From the NCBI GenBank assembly GCA_017745115.1, contig JAGIAA010000036.1:1-30123 (forward strand): a stretch of DNA of 30,123 bases, in the 5' to 3' direction. The DNA comes from Sphingobium sp. (GTDB lineage Bacteria > Pseudomonadota > Alphaproteobacteria > Sphingomonadales > Sphingomonadaceae). This document shows positions 1 through 8,272 of the stretch, in pieces. The position numbers were made by a program, and so were the translations under genes. Within the stretch, counting starts at the first letter, position 1; each line of letters starts with the position of its first letter. The notes beneath the pieces are model-generated. The model saw nothing but the letters and a program-made list of their open reading frames with translations. It had not been told where the DNA came from and did no database searches.

Positions 1-1598
1 AAGACGCCGTCGAGACCGGCAACCAGTTCGTCCACAATCTCGGCATCCTCACCAAATGCCACCCAGACGGCAAACCTTGCGTGCCGACCAATCTTAGCCC
101 GGGCGGCACGACGTCGGGTCTGTCCGGCCAGAAGACCAAGGACGTCCTGATTCCTTCGGACAATACCGCATCGACTTTCTGGATCACCAATCCGAACAAC
201 ATCTACCGGAACAACGCCGCCGCGGGGTCGGAGCAGATCGGCTTCTGGTTCGCATTTCCGGAGCAAGCCATCGGCGCGCACGAGGGCAGGAGCGGCAGCG
301 CCAATGTCCGTCCCCGCCAAACCCGGCTTGGAGAATTCAGCGGCAACACCGCCCATTCGAACTTCGACGGGTTCATGTTTGACCGCGGTCCCAAGGCGGA
401 TGGCACGTTCAGCGTTGTCGGCAGCAATTACCATATCGCTTATGCCGATCCGACCGACACGAAGAGCGCAAAGCTGGAGGCGGTGTTCGACGATTTTACC
501 GCCTACAAGAACCGGAACAACGCCATTTGGAGCCGTGGCGAGCTGCACACGTTCAAGAATCTGAAGCTGGCCGACAATGCGATCGGCTATACCCATGCCG
601 CCGGTCGCGGCCCCAATGCGTTCACGTCACAGGTCGTCGACTCTCTGTTCGTGGGCGAGAGCGCCAATATCGGCAATCCTCGCACGCCGTCGGAAGTTGC
701 TTACGGCCGCAGCTTGCCGGAACCCAATCTCGCGGACTTCCCCATCCGTGGCTATGAATATTATGATTTCCGCCATGACGTGAAGAACGTCACCTTCCGC
801 AACTTCGAGGACAACGCTACCCGCAAGGCGAGCGCGATCTCCTATCTGATGTATACCAGCTTCGGGATCAGCACCGAAAACGGCGTGGAGGGGCTGAAAT
901 TCGATAAGGCCAAGCCTGTTTATTTCCCGCCTGTCGACCGCAAATGGGCCAGCGATTTCGGAAGTCGTTCAGGATATATGGGCGCGGCTATCCACGACAG
1001 GGATGGCTCGATCGGCGGTAGTCCCAACTCTTACATCGTCATCGACAACGGCATTACGCCCGATCCGAAAGCCTGTGAAATGAAGCCGTCCTGGAACGCC
1101 GCCATTTGTCGGGGTGACCTGGGTCGCCTGAGCGTCGGCAGTGTGGGTGGTCCCGGCGCACTTCCGGTTGCGGCACCCGCTCCAACGGCCGGAGCGGCGC
1201 CTGGCACTCCGGGCGGCGCGCCGCGAGCCGCTGCGCCTCGCCCGCCTGCCGATCCGATCATGATCAGCCGCAACGGGAAGCAGGTTGAGTTGACCGGCGA
1301 AACCTCGATCCTCAGCGGATCGGAGGTGAAGGTGGACACCGCCAGGAAGACCGTAAACCTCGCCCTGCGAGAGATGGACAAAGGCTCCTGGGTGATTTTC
1401 GAGCTGCCGGGTTTTGCGACGAGCGCCGCCGGCACACCACAAAGCAGCCTGGCTGCGCTGCGGAATGCCGGCAGCACATCCTACTTCAAGGACGGGGATA
1501 CGTTGTGGGTCAAGCTCGTGGTTGCCGACATTGGCGGTCCAATGGTCGCGAACGTCGGTACTTTGGGACCCCGGACAAGCCTCGAAGTCAGCAGGTGA
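1..1598 (+). CDS. CEMIP/TMEM2-like (G8-family) right-handed beta-helix protein, C-terminal part
   Basis: The reading frame is open from the left edge (first full codon at 3) to TGA at 1596-1598, so about 531 C-terminal residues are present and the start lies upstream. An early block with NNAAAGSEQIGFWFAFP resembles the conserved AGS...GFW segment of the CEMIP/TMEM2/fibrocystin parallel beta-helix region. A stretch rich in Pro and Ala (about 1150-1250) links this to a compact beta-rich C-terminal domain of about 110 residues. In animals the family includes cell-surface hyaluronan depolymerases; the bacterial members are mostly uncharacterised, so the substrate is unknown. An extracellular or envelope location is inferred from the family. 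The G8 domain expected at the N-terminus is outside the window. It is followed by an inverted repeat at 1623-1662 and by unrelated secreted proteins. Confidence 0.7.
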   Translation, partial: DAVETGNQFVHNLGILTKCHPDGKPCVPTNLSPGGTTSGLSGQKTKDVLIPSDNTASTFWITNPNNIYRNNAAAGSEQIGFWFAFPEQAIGAHEGRSGSANVRPRQTRLGEFSGNTAHSNFDGFMFDRGPKADGTFSVVGSNYHIAYADPTDTKSAKLEAVFDDFTAYKNRNNAIWSRGELHTFKNLKLADNAIGYTHAAGRGPNAFTSQVVDSLFVGESANIGNPRTPSEVAYGRSLPEPNLADFPIRGYEYYDFRHDVKNVTFRNFEDNATRKASAISYLMYTSFGISTENGVEGLKFDKAKPVYFPPVDRKWASDFGSRSGYMGAAIHDRDGSIGGSPNSYIVIDNGITPDPKACEMKPSWNAAICRGDLGRLSVGSVGGPGALPVAAPAPTAGAAPGTPGGAPRAAAPRPPADPIMISRNGKQVELTGETSILSGSEVKVDTARKTVNLALREMDKGSWVIFELPGFATSAAGTPQSSLAALRNAGSTSYFKDGDTLWVKLVVADIGGPMVANVGTLGPRTSLEVSR

Positions 1599-1622
1599 AT
1601 TCGGTCCACTGAAGGAAGACGA

Positions 1623-1662
1623 ATCCCCGGTTGCAGCAATGCGCCGGGGATAACCCATCCCC
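1623..1662 (+). promoter_or_regulatory. Pair of mutually exclusive hairpins downstream of the G8-family gene
   Basis: ATCCCCGG (1623-1630) pairs perfectly with CCGGGGAT (1644-1651). The GGGGAT half (1646-1651) can instead pair with a second ATCCCC (1657-1662). There is no T-run, so this is not a standard intrinsic terminator. It may be a weak terminator, an mRNA end-stabilising hairpin or chance. Confidence 0.35.
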
Positions 1663-1864
1663 AAAACTGCGCCCGCAGCATTCCGCCCATATCCGGTCCG
1701 TCAAGACCGAGTGGTTCCGCGCACAAGTTGAGCATGCCCGATCTGATGTCGCTGGATCAAACGCCAATCCCTCACACAGCACCGTCCGCGTCGGCTCCTC
1801 CCTTGGGAAACGAACGGGGCCGGCGGGCGCAAAGCCGCGGCGTCGCGAAGGAGAAACCATCGCA

Positions 1865-3187
1865 ATGAACCGAGATGAGCAGGGTCAACCGCGAGGCCAT
1901 GCGTTGCACGGCACATCCCGCATTGTTGAATCGATTCCCGACAAAGGGCGGCGCTCGTTTCTGCAGGTTGCGCTGGCCCATGGCATAGCGGCGCCGGTCG
2001 CGCTCGCCTCGCTCAGCAATGCACAAGCGGCGACGCTGGCTCAGCCCAAGCCGGCACATGCGCCGGCAAAGAACCGGACCGGCATCATCATCCGCGACTT
2101 TGCCGATCCCTATCTCGAACTGCTCAGATTGCTACGAGAGGCCGCAGAAATCGAACATGGGCTCATGCTGCAATATCTCTACTGCGCATTTTCGATCAAG
2201 GCGCAGTATCAGCCTCTCATTGGAGCTGGTGCGCCGACATCGACGAACTTGCTGGGCGTGGCGGTACAGGAAATGCAGCATCTGGGCGCGGTCAATCGTC
2301 TGCTTGTCGCCCTTGGAAGCTGCCCGCATCTGGACCGGCAGGATTTCCCCTACGAACCCGACATCTACCCCTTCCCTTTCATGCTGGAGCCCATGAGCCG
2401 CCGCTCTCTCGCGAAATATGCCTATACGGAGGGGCCAGCCTCGGCCTTTGCTGCGGACGGCAAGCGCTCGCCCGAGGACGAGCAGTTCAGCAAGCATATC
2501 CTCCGCGATATCGGTGGCCTCGATCGGCCAAATCACGTTGGTAGTCTCTACCGGAATGTCGTCGATCTCCTGTCGGAATGCTCCGGACGGCCGGGATTTC
2601 CGCTCGCGCCGGCCGAAGTCGAGAAATGGCGCAGCGACCTGCTCGTCATCATGGAAGAGGGCGAACAGGATCACTTCAAGTTTTTCCGGCAGGTTTATGA
2701 AGGTCATCACCCCGCCTTCGCCAAATCAGGCGTGGAAAACGTCTGGGGTGTTGCGCCCGGCCATGAAGCCTATCCCGCACATCCGCTTCCGGAGAATCCC
2801 ACGGCCTTTGTCGGCCATCCCAACCAGATCATGTCGGAAGATGCGCACGGCATCGCCTGGCTGAGCAATCTCCATTATTGGCTTGCCCTCTGCTGTCTGG
2901 ACTTTGGCTATCGCCATGCCGAACAGAATGTGCGGGCTCTGTCTGTCACGCAGATGATGACGGCACTGCTCCCGCTGGCAACCGAGTTGCCGAAGCGAGG
3001 CGCCGGGGTGCCATTTGACACGCTCAGCATGGGATATGCCCTTGGGACCGACAAGGAGCACAGCCGCAGAATCATTCTGGCTCTCGCGGGAGAAGCGCGG
3101 GCATTTGCCAAGACCATCGAGGCGCAATTGCCCGCACGATATAATCAAAACAACACCAGCGCCGTTTTCGCGCTTCTGGGCGGATGA
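1865..3187 (+). CDS. Tat-exported ferritin-like protein, VioB/iminophenylpyruvate dimer synthase-like domain
   Basis: This 440-residue protein starts at ATG 1865, preceded by AAGGAG; the frame is open further upstream, but that part has no good ribosome site. A twin-arginine motif GRRSFLQ (residues 28-34) and a following hydrophobic stretch ending near AQA indicate Tat export. Residues about 75-280 match the ferritin-like domain found in VioB, RebD and StaD-type enzymes: LREAAEIEHGLMLQYLY (helix with ExxH at 95-98), QEMQH (135-139) and EEGEQDH (264-270), the spaced Glu/His pairs of a di-metal site. Family members couple aromatic amino-acid-derived imines, but only as one domain of larger enzymes; many stand-alone copies have no known reaction. 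Tat export fits a cofactor or metal inserted in the cytoplasm. The next gene begins 83 bases downstream. Function beyond a metal-binding ferritin-like fold is not established here. Confidence 0.75.
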   Translation: MNRDEQGQPRGHALHGTSRIVESIPDKGRRSFLQVALAHGIAAPVALASLSNAQAATLAQPKPAHAPAKNRTGIIIRDFADPYLELLRLLREAAEIEHGLMLQYLYCAFSIKAQYQPLIGAGAPTSTNLLGVAVQEMQHLGAVNRLLVALGSCPHLDRQDFPYEPDIYPFPFMLEPMSRRSLAKYAYTEGPASAFAADGKRSPEDEQFSKHILRDIGGLDRPNHVGSLYRNVVDLLSECSGRPGFPLAPAEVEKWRSDLLVIMEEGEQDHFKFFRQVYEGHHPAFAKSGVENVWGVAPGHEAYPAHPLPENPTAFVGHPNQIMSEDAHGIAWLSNLHYWLALCCLDFGYRHAEQNVRALSVTQMMTALLPLATELPKRGAGVPFDTLSMGYALGTDKEHSRRIILALAGEARAFAKTIEAQLPARYNQNNTSAVFALLGG

Positions 3188-3200
3188 CGACGCAAGCCAC

Positions 3201-3229
3201 TTCGATCGCTCATCGGTCGCCGCTATACT
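3201..3229 (+). promoter_or_regulatory. Candidate sigma70-type promoter for the DUF8021-like gene
   Basis: A good -10 hexamer TATACT lies at 3224-3229, with a weak -35 TTCGAT at 3201-3206 (17-base spacer). Initiation near 3236 would give a leader of about 35 bases before ATG 3271. It overlaps the first bases after the upstream stop codon. Confidence 0.4.
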
Positions 3230-3270
3230 GTTCTTGGAGCGGCGCTAAATTGGCTGCAGGAGAGGGAACA

Positions 3271-4212
3271 ATGAAAATCATTCTCGCGCTTTCACTCGCT
3301 CTTTCGTCATCTATCGCATCGGCCGCAACGCCGGTTCGGGTCTCCGACAAGACAGCACCGCCTTCTGCCGCAGCTGCTTGCGACCGCGAGTGCTTGCGCG
3401 GCAAGATCACCGAGGTGCTCTATGCCCTCGTCGAGCATGATGTCAGCAAGCTGGCCGTTGCCCCCACCCTCAGGGTCACCGAAGACGCCGTCGAAAAGCC
3501 CCTCGATAAAGTCGGCCTGATACGGTCGGTCACGAAGCTGCGCGGCTATCGGCAGGACATTCTCGACGAGCGGGCCGGCCAGGGCGTTGCCAGCGTGATG
3601 GTTGAAGAGGCCGGCGCGCCAATCATTCTGGTCGTGCGAATCAAGGTGGATGCCGACCAACGGATCAGCGAGCTCGAACTGGTGACGACGCGCAGCCGCG
3701 CGGACGGCATGATCTTCGCCATCGACGCCTATAGCGGCGCGGCCGCCAAGGCGATGAATATCGTGCCAAAGCCGTCTCAGCTGGCGCCCCGCGACAAGGC
3801 CATCGAGATAGCCATGCATTATCCGCGCGGGCTCAGCAACGCGAAGACCTTCAATGCGATCGGCACACCCTTTGCGCCCGAGGCCTACCGGCTCGAGAAC
3901 GGCGCGCTCATGGCCGGCCCCGGCTGCACCTTCGCCAAGGGCTGCGAAGACATCGGCAACCAGTCCCTCGCGATCTTCGAGCAGCTCGGTCGGGTCACGG
4001 TGCGCGACATCATCGTCGACGAGCGCGCGGGCATCGTGATCATGCGTCTCTCATGGAACCAGCGCGGACCGGGATCGGACAAGCTGACCGCATGGGAGAT
4101 GTTCAAGGTGTACGACGGCCAGATCCATATGGTGCAGGCTTATATGCGGCTGTTTCCACCGGCACAGGATCTGGGCGGGTGGCCGATCGCCCCGGGGATC
4201 ACTCAGCCCTGA
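3271..4212 (+). CDS. Secreted DUF8021-like protein of unknown function
   Basis: This 313-residue protein starts at ATG 3271 with AGGAGAGGG eight bases upstream. The frame extends to 3184 but without a ribosome site. A Sec signal peptide (hydrophobic residues 3-18, cleavage near ASA-AT) is clear. After it, CDRECLRGKITEVLYALVEH followed by a LAVAPTLRVTEDA stretch matches the N-terminal signature I associate with DUF8021 proteins of fungi and proteobacteria. The C-terminal half (about 190-310) contains a second helix plus curved-sheet segment that reads like an NTF2/SnoaL-type fold, with the pattern GPGSDKLTAWEMFKVYDGQI. No catalytic assignment is possible. The next gene also encodes a secreted SnoaL-like protein, so this could be a pair acting on small molecules in the periplasm. 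Confidence 0.75.
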   Translation: MKIILALSLALSSSIASAATPVRVSDKTAPPSAAAACDRECLRGKITEVLYALVEHDVSKLAVAPTLRVTEDAVEKPLDKVGLIRSVTKLRGYRQDILDERAGQGVASVMVEEAGAPIILVVRIKVDADQRISELELVTTRSRADGMIFAIDAYSGAAAKAMNIVPKPSQLAPRDKAIEIAMHYPRGLSNAKTFNAIGTPFAPEAYRLENGALMAGPGCTFAKGCEDIGNQSLAIFEQLGRVTVRDIIVDERAGIVIMRLSWNQRGPGSDKLTAWEMFKVYDGQIHMVQAYMRLFPPAQDLGGWPIAPGITQP

Positions 4213-4291
4213 TCGGATACTGAAATGAAGGCGGGAGCGAAGCAATTTCCCATGGCCGGATGCGCACGCAATCCCGATGTGCGGCGGCCGC

Positions 4292-4319
4292 TTGTCTCGG
4301 GTCAACCGGTCGCTATTCT
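4292..4319 (+). promoter_or_regulatory. Candidate sigma70-type promoter upstream of the SnoaL-like gene
   Basis: TTGTCT (4292-4297) and TATTCT (4314-4319) are separated by 16 bases. The implied leader is about 180 bases, long enough to hold regulation, but no recognisable riboswitch is seen. The rest of the 4213-4505 gap shows nothing else that can be named. Confidence 0.35.
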
Positions 4320-4505
4320 GGCCAGACGCCGGCCGACGACCGACCACATTGGATGCCGATGAGAGCAGCGGATTGACCCGGCATGCCGAAGCCGCAACCT
4401 GGGCGGTTTCGCTCCAGCCGGTCGGAGGGTGACGGGCCTGTTGGCCGAGACAATAGTTGAAACGAGCTGTCGGCGTGACAGCCATCATGACGGGAGTGCG
4501 ATGGG

Positions 4506-5033
4506 ATGGGCAGGAACATTGTGTCGATTTTGGCGGCAGCCTTGGCGCTGGCCGCGACTCCAGCCGGGAGCGCGGGGGCAGCAGGAACCCCGGCGGCGAC
4601 AGCGCAGGCACTGGCCGATCGGGCCGCAATCGAGGACCTGATCACCCGCTATTACAACAATTTCGGTGGCGGGGTCGAAAGTCAGATTGCCGAATATTAT
4701 GCGCCCGATGGTGAGATGGTCCTGGGACAGAATCACTATAAGGGCATCGAGGCGATCAAGGGAGCCTATGCGGCGGTTCCTGCCGATGCCCCGCAGCGCA
4801 AGTCCTTCGCTCTGAATATTCTGATCAGCAACTTGCTCGTCACCGTGCACGGAAACACCGCCACCGCCCGATTGGTCTTTACCGAGACGACGACCGAAAA
4901 GCAGGGCGACGCGCCCAAAATCCTCACCCAAGGGCGTGAATTCGACAACCTCGTCAAGCGCAACGGCCGCTGGTGGATCGCCAAGCGGCAGATCCTTGGA
5001 CCCAAGGGCGTACCGGACGGCTGGCAGGAGTAA
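4506..5033 (+). CDS. Secreted SnoaL-like (NTF2-superfamily) protein
   Basis: This 175-residue protein has an N-terminal signal peptide (residues 1-about 26, Ala-rich, cleavage near SAGAAG). The remainder is one NTF2-like domain: ADRAAIEDLITRYYNNF helix, then EYYAPDGEMVLG, a Y-K-G-x-E-A-I-K segment, and the terminal RNGRWWIAKRQI strand typical of SnoaL_4-type proteins. The family includes isomerases, cyclases, dehydratases and non-catalytic binding proteins, so no reaction is assigned. ATG 4506 is chosen because GGGAG lies about ten bases upstream and the signal peptide begins there; an ATG five bases upstream is out of frame. It ends 39 bases before the convergent histidine kinase gene. Confidence 0.75.
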   Translation: MGRNIVSILAAALALAATPAGSAGAAGTPAATAQALADRAAIEDLITRYYNNFGGGVESQIAEYYAPDGEMVLGQNHYKGIEAIKGAYAAVPADAPQRKSFALNILISNLLVTVHGNTATARLVFTETTTEKQGDAPKILTQGREFDNLVKRNGRWWIAKRQILGPKGVPDGWQE

Positions 5034-5072
5034 TCACGTCAGCCGTCGGCTTCGATCGCCTGGTCGGGGCCT

Positions 5073-6206
5073 TCATGCCGTGAAGCGCAGCGGCATCGCC
5101 AGGCGCACGAGGAAGCCTGTCTCGGACGCGAGGATCTCCAGGGTCGCCTTTTCATCGAAGCGGGCGCGCAGCCGCCGCCGGACATTGGCGAGGCCGACAC
5201 CCGTCCCTGGTTCGCTCGTGCTCGAGCCCGGCCCATTGTCGCAGGCCTCCAGTACCAGCCTGTCGCCGTCCCTGCGCGCTGCAATCCGCAGCAAGGTGCG
5301 CTGCGGTGCATCGTGCACGCCATATTTGAGCGCATTCTCCACCAAGGGCTGCAGAATGAGGCTCGGCACCAGGGCGCCCCGCAATTCATCGGGCACGTCG
5401 AAATCGGCGCCCAATGAATCCTCGAAACGAACAAGCTCGATATCGAGATAGAGCTTCTGCAGCGCCAGTTCATCCGCCAGCGTAACATCGTGGAAGGGAT
5501 CGACCGCGAGGCTGGTGCGGAAGAAGGTCGAAAGACGCATGACCATCGCTTCGGCCGCCTCATTGCGCCCGTCGAGGATCAGCGTGGCAATGGAACTCAG
5601 CGTATTGTGCAGGAAATGCGGATTGATCTGGTAACGCAGCGCCCGAACCTGCGCTTCATGCGCCTGCACAACGACCTGCGCGAGGCGTGCTTCCCTCTCG
5701 CGGACCTGCCGATGGTAGATCAACGCCATGATGGCCGCCATCCACACGCCGAAAGGCGCGATCCAACGCATCGCGTCCGACACGATGGCATTCATGGTCG
5801 CTTCGGGTTGGGGCTCGTTGAAGAGATCGAGCGAGAGCCGCACGATCCAGGTGAACGCGAAGGCCCCGGCGACGGTGGCGCCCAGGGCCGCCATCGCCTG
5901 AACAATAGTCGAGCGCTCGCGTAATGACGCAATCCCTATGTACATCAGCAGGCAGAGCGTCGCCCCGCAGCCGACGACGAGCAGCTCGATCGGCCTGGCC
6001 GTGAAGATCGCAACCTGGATCAGCACCGTCGCCGGATTGAGCGTCGCGCCTTGGCTGAGCGCATAAAAGACGTAGAAGACGAACTGAAACATCGCCCAGA
6101 AGACCAGCAGCAGCAGCGACACCGTGACGATCTCGCCGCGGGGCAGTGTCCGGCGCGGCGGCGTGTCGAGCGCCGGATCGCCAGGCCATATATTGTCGTT
6201 TCTCAA
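5073..6206 (-). CDS. LytS/YehU-type sensor histidine kinase
   Basis: This 377-residue membrane kinase has about four hydrophobic segments (roughly residues 26-50, 60-92, 100-125 and 148-165), a short coiled linker, a His_kinase domain with the motif QINPHFLHN (phosphoacceptor His197) and a HATPase_c domain with LQPLVENALKYG (N box) and GTGVGLANVRRRL (G box). The start codon is TTG at 6206: AAGGA lies at a suitable distance before it, and the next in-frame ATG would remove the first membrane segment. No periplasmic sensory domain is visible, so the signal may be sensed in the membrane. It is divergent from the LytTR regulator gene across 182 bases, so the two almost certainly form a two-component pair. 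Confidence 0.93.
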   Translation of the reverse strand: MRNDNIWPGDPALDTPPRRTLPRGEIVTVSLLLLVFWAMFQFVFYVFYALSQGATLNPATVLIQVAIFTARPIELLVVGCGATLCLLMYIGIASLRERSTIVQAMAALGATVAGAFAFTWIVRLSLDLFNEPQPEATMNAIVSDAMRWIAPFGVWMAAIMALIYHRQVREREARLAQVVVQAHEAQVRALRYQINPHFLHNTLSSIATLILDGRNEAAEAMVMRLSTFFRTSLAVDPFHDVTLADELALQKLYLDIELVRFEDSLGADFDVPDELRGALVPSLILQPLVENALKYGVHDAPQRTLLRIAARRDGDRLVLEACDNGPGSSTSEPGTGVGLANVRRRLRARFDEKATLEILASETGFLVRLAMPLRFTA

Positions 6207-6293
6207 ACCCGGTCCTTTTCCTGGCGCAGAAGCGCCGCGGAAAGGTGCTGCCCAGCTCGCGCCGACACAAGGGCCGCACGACGAATGGGCGAA

Positions 6294-6322
6294 TTGGTCG
6301 ACGGAAGGCCAATCAATATTGG
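6294..6322 (+). promoter_or_regulatory. Candidate operator region between kinase and regulator genes
   Basis: TTGGTCGAC (6294-6302) is close to the TTGGTCG copy at 7259-7265 upstream of the PEP-CTERM gene. It is followed by an inverted repeat CCAAT-caat-ATTGG (6309-6322). The location in the divergent kinase/regulator gap suggests autoregulation by the LytTR regulator; this is inference from position and the shared word. Confidence 0.3.
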
Positions 6323-6388
6323 CATGTCTCCGTCAGCTGTGCTTGAACCACGGTTCCGTGGGCCGACAGGAGCGAGCTGAATTCCTTC

Positions 6389-7207
6389 ATGAACACATTG
6401 CGTGTGCTCTGCGCCGACGATGAAGCGCTTGCGCTGCGGCGGCTGCAACTGTTGCTGGCGCGAATTCCGTCGGTCGACATCGTGGGTACGGCGCGCAATG
6501 GGCCCGAGACGCTTGCGGACGTGGCGCGGCTCAAGCCCGATATCCTGTTGCTCGATATTCGCATGGGGCAGATGAGCGGTCTCGAGGTTGCCGAAACCCT
6601 CATCGCGTCCGCAGCGCCACCGCATATCATCTTCGTGACGGCCTTCGATGAATTCGCACTGCGGGCCTTCGATCTCTCCGCAGTCGACTATCTCGTAAAG
6701 CCGGTGGAGCTTGGCCGGCTGGAGCAGGCCCTGACGAAGGCGCGCGCGGCGCTTGAGGCCGCGGATGCCGTGTCCCGCGCGGCGGAGCTGGAAGCCATCA
6801 TCGCCGCGCTGCGCGAAACACGCCGCCCCATGGCCTCCAGGCGCTACGCCACCGAATTCTGGGCACAGCGGCTCGGCGAACTGGTCTGCGTGCGCGTCGA
6901 GGATATCGACTGGATCGAAGCCGAGCGCGACTATGTGCATCTCCATGTCGGCGAGCGCTCCTATCTTCTGCGCGAAACCATCAGCGGCCTCGAAAGCCGG
7001 CTCGATCCCGCCAGCTTCCTGCGCATCCGCCGCTCGGCCCTGGTGAGAAGCGAACGCGTCGGCAGTATCAGGCGCGCGGGCTATGGCGATTATCGCGTCC
7101 TGCTTCACACGGGCGTGCAGCTGCGTGTCGGCCGGACCTATCTGAAGCCCTTCCGTGCCAGGCTGACCGCCTGGCGTGGCGGCGCCTCCGTCCCGCTCGA
7201 CGACTGA
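6389..7207 (+). CDS. LytTR-family response regulator
   Basis: This 272-residue protein has an N-terminal receiver domain (residues 1-about 120) with the acidic pair D10/D11, phosphoacceptor D56 in DILLLDIRM, T84 and K104 (VKPVE). The C-terminal LytTR DNA-binding domain (about 165-265) reads VRVEDIDWIEAERDYVHL, then a serine/arginine-rich FLRIRRSALV and a closing VGRTYLKPFRARL strand. LytTR domains bind pairs of short direct repeats about two helical turns apart and usually activate transcription. Start at ATG 6389, with GGAGCGAGC in the preceding 15 bases. It is divergent from its cognate kinase. The PEP-CTERM gene and the barrel gene downstream are on the same strand and are plausible targets. 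Confidence 0.93.
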   Translation: MNTLRVLCADDEALALRRLQLLLARIPSVDIVGTARNGPETLADVARLKPDILLLDIRMGQMSGLEVAETLIASAAPPHIIFVTAFDEFALRAFDLSAVDYLVKPVELGRLEQALTKARAALEAADAVSRAAELEAIIAALRETRRPMASRRYATEFWAQRLGELVCVRVEDIDWIEAERDYVHLHVGERSYLLRETISGLESRLDPASFLRIRRSALVRSERVGSIRRAGYGDYRVLLHTGVQLRVGRTYLKPFRARLTAWRGGASVPLDD

Positions 7208-7252
7208 TCGATCCACCAAGGCTTAACCTCATAGACCGTTCGTCGCCGGATT

Positions 7253-7288
7253 CGACCATTGGTCGGCGCCGGTCGCGCGCTGGTCGAC
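7253..7288 (+). promoter_or_regulatory. Candidate LytTR operator (phased GGTCG repeats)
   Basis: GGTCG occurs at 7261, 7271 and 7282, that is, phased at about one and two helical turns. The outer copies, ATTGGTCGG (7258-7266) and GCTGGTCGA (7279-7287), are 21 bases apart, the spacing known for LytTR direct repeats. The first copy also sits in a 13-base palindrome, CGACCA-T-TGGTCG (7253-7265). The PEP-CTERM start is about 120 bases downstream. Binding by the adjacent regulator is inference. Confidence 0.45.
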
Positions 7289-7406
7289 TTATGCCGCACG
7301 TTGATCGCTGAAGCCCTCCCCCCAGTCCCGCTTTGGCCGCACCAGCAGCCGCAGATCGGCGAACATCCCGCCGATGGGTTCAATCAAGCATAGTGGGGAA
7401 TTTCAC

Positions 7407-8204
7407 ATGAAGACGACTGCATTCATCGCCCTGGCCGCCGCCAGCCTGTTCACCACAGCCGCCGATGCGACGCAGTTCGTCATCGTCCCGGACATCATCG
7501 GCGGCACCGGAACGCCGCCCTCCTACAAGGGGCCGAGCGTCCAGGGCGGCAATCTCGGAGTGGTCAATGACGGCGGCCGCGACGCCTTCGACGGCTTCGG
7601 CTTCTACAATGCGACGGGTGGCCTTGCTTTCTCGCGCCAGACCGAAGCCTTCATGGATCAGAATCTGTTTCGCTTCTTCGACACCTTCACCAACACATCC
7701 AGCGAACGCGTCGTTCAGACGGTGACCTTCTACGGCAATCTCGGCTCGGACGGCCGCACCAGGCAGGTCGCGGGCGGAAGCGGCTATTCGGTCACCTGCG
7801 AATATGTGACGGCCTGCGCGGCCGATCCGGTCGTCGCGACGATCTACGGCAACAACAATCTCGGCGTGCAGACGCTGAACGGCGAGTATCTGTCGATCGA
7901 TTTTACGCTGACACTCGATCCAGGACAAAGCGCGAGCCTGCTCAACTTCGCGTTCCTTGCCTCCGACACCAACGGCACCAATGCATCGGACGTCGCTCTG
8001 GCGATCGAGCGCGCCCATCAGCTGGTCGCCAATCCGATGCTCGCCGGCCTCACCGACGAGCAACTGCGCCGCGTGGCGAACTTCGACCTCGGCTTGCCTG
8101 CCGCTGCTGTCCCCGAGCCGGCAAGCTGGGCGTTGATGATCGGCGGCTTCGCCGTCGTCGGATCGGCCATGCGCCGGCGGCAGACGATCCCCGCCTTCTC
8201 CTGA
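7407..8204 (+). CDS. PEP-CTERM sorting-domain exported protein (PEPxxWA type)
   Basis: This 265-residue protein has a signal peptide (residues 1-about 21) and a classic C-terminal sorting signal: PEPASWA at 236-242, a hydrophobic helix and the basic tail MRRRQ (255-259). The body is beta-rich and has no domain I recognise; it contains CEYVTAC (131-137), possibly a disulfide. PEP-CTERM proteins are processed by an exosortase and usually belong to exopolysaccharide-rich surfaces; no exosortase is in this window. ATG 7407 is chosen because the signal peptide starts there, with GGGGAA upstream; the frame opens slightly earlier. It lies 199 bases after the LytTR regulator gene, with candidate regulator sites between, and 68 bases before a barrel protein gene. 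Confidence 0.88.
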   Translation: MKTTAFIALAAASLFTTAADATQFVIVPDIIGGTGTPPSYKGPSVQGGNLGVVNDGGRDAFDGFGFYNATGGLAFSRQTEAFMDQNLFRFFDTFTNTSSERVVQTVTFYGNLGSDGRTRQVAGGSGYSVTCEYVTACAADPVVATIYGNNNLGVQTLNGEYLSIDFTLTLDPGQSASLLNFAFLASDTNGTNASDVALAIERAHQLVANPMLAGLTDEQLRRVANFDLGLPAAAVPEPASWALMIGGFAVVGSAMRRRQTIPAFS

Positions 8205-8221
8205 CCTCTTCCCGGTGCCGT

Positions 8222-8237
8222 CGCCCACCCCTGGGCG
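8222..8237 (+). promoter_or_regulatory. Intercistronic hairpin
   Basis: CGCCCA (8222-8227) and TGGGCG (8232-8237) form a perfect 6-base stem with a CCCC loop between the PEP-CTERM and barrel genes. There is no T-run, so it may adjust relative mRNA stability rather than terminate transcription. Confidence 0.3.
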
Positions 8238-8272
8238 GCGATACCGCCCTACGAACCCACGAAGGAAAGACC

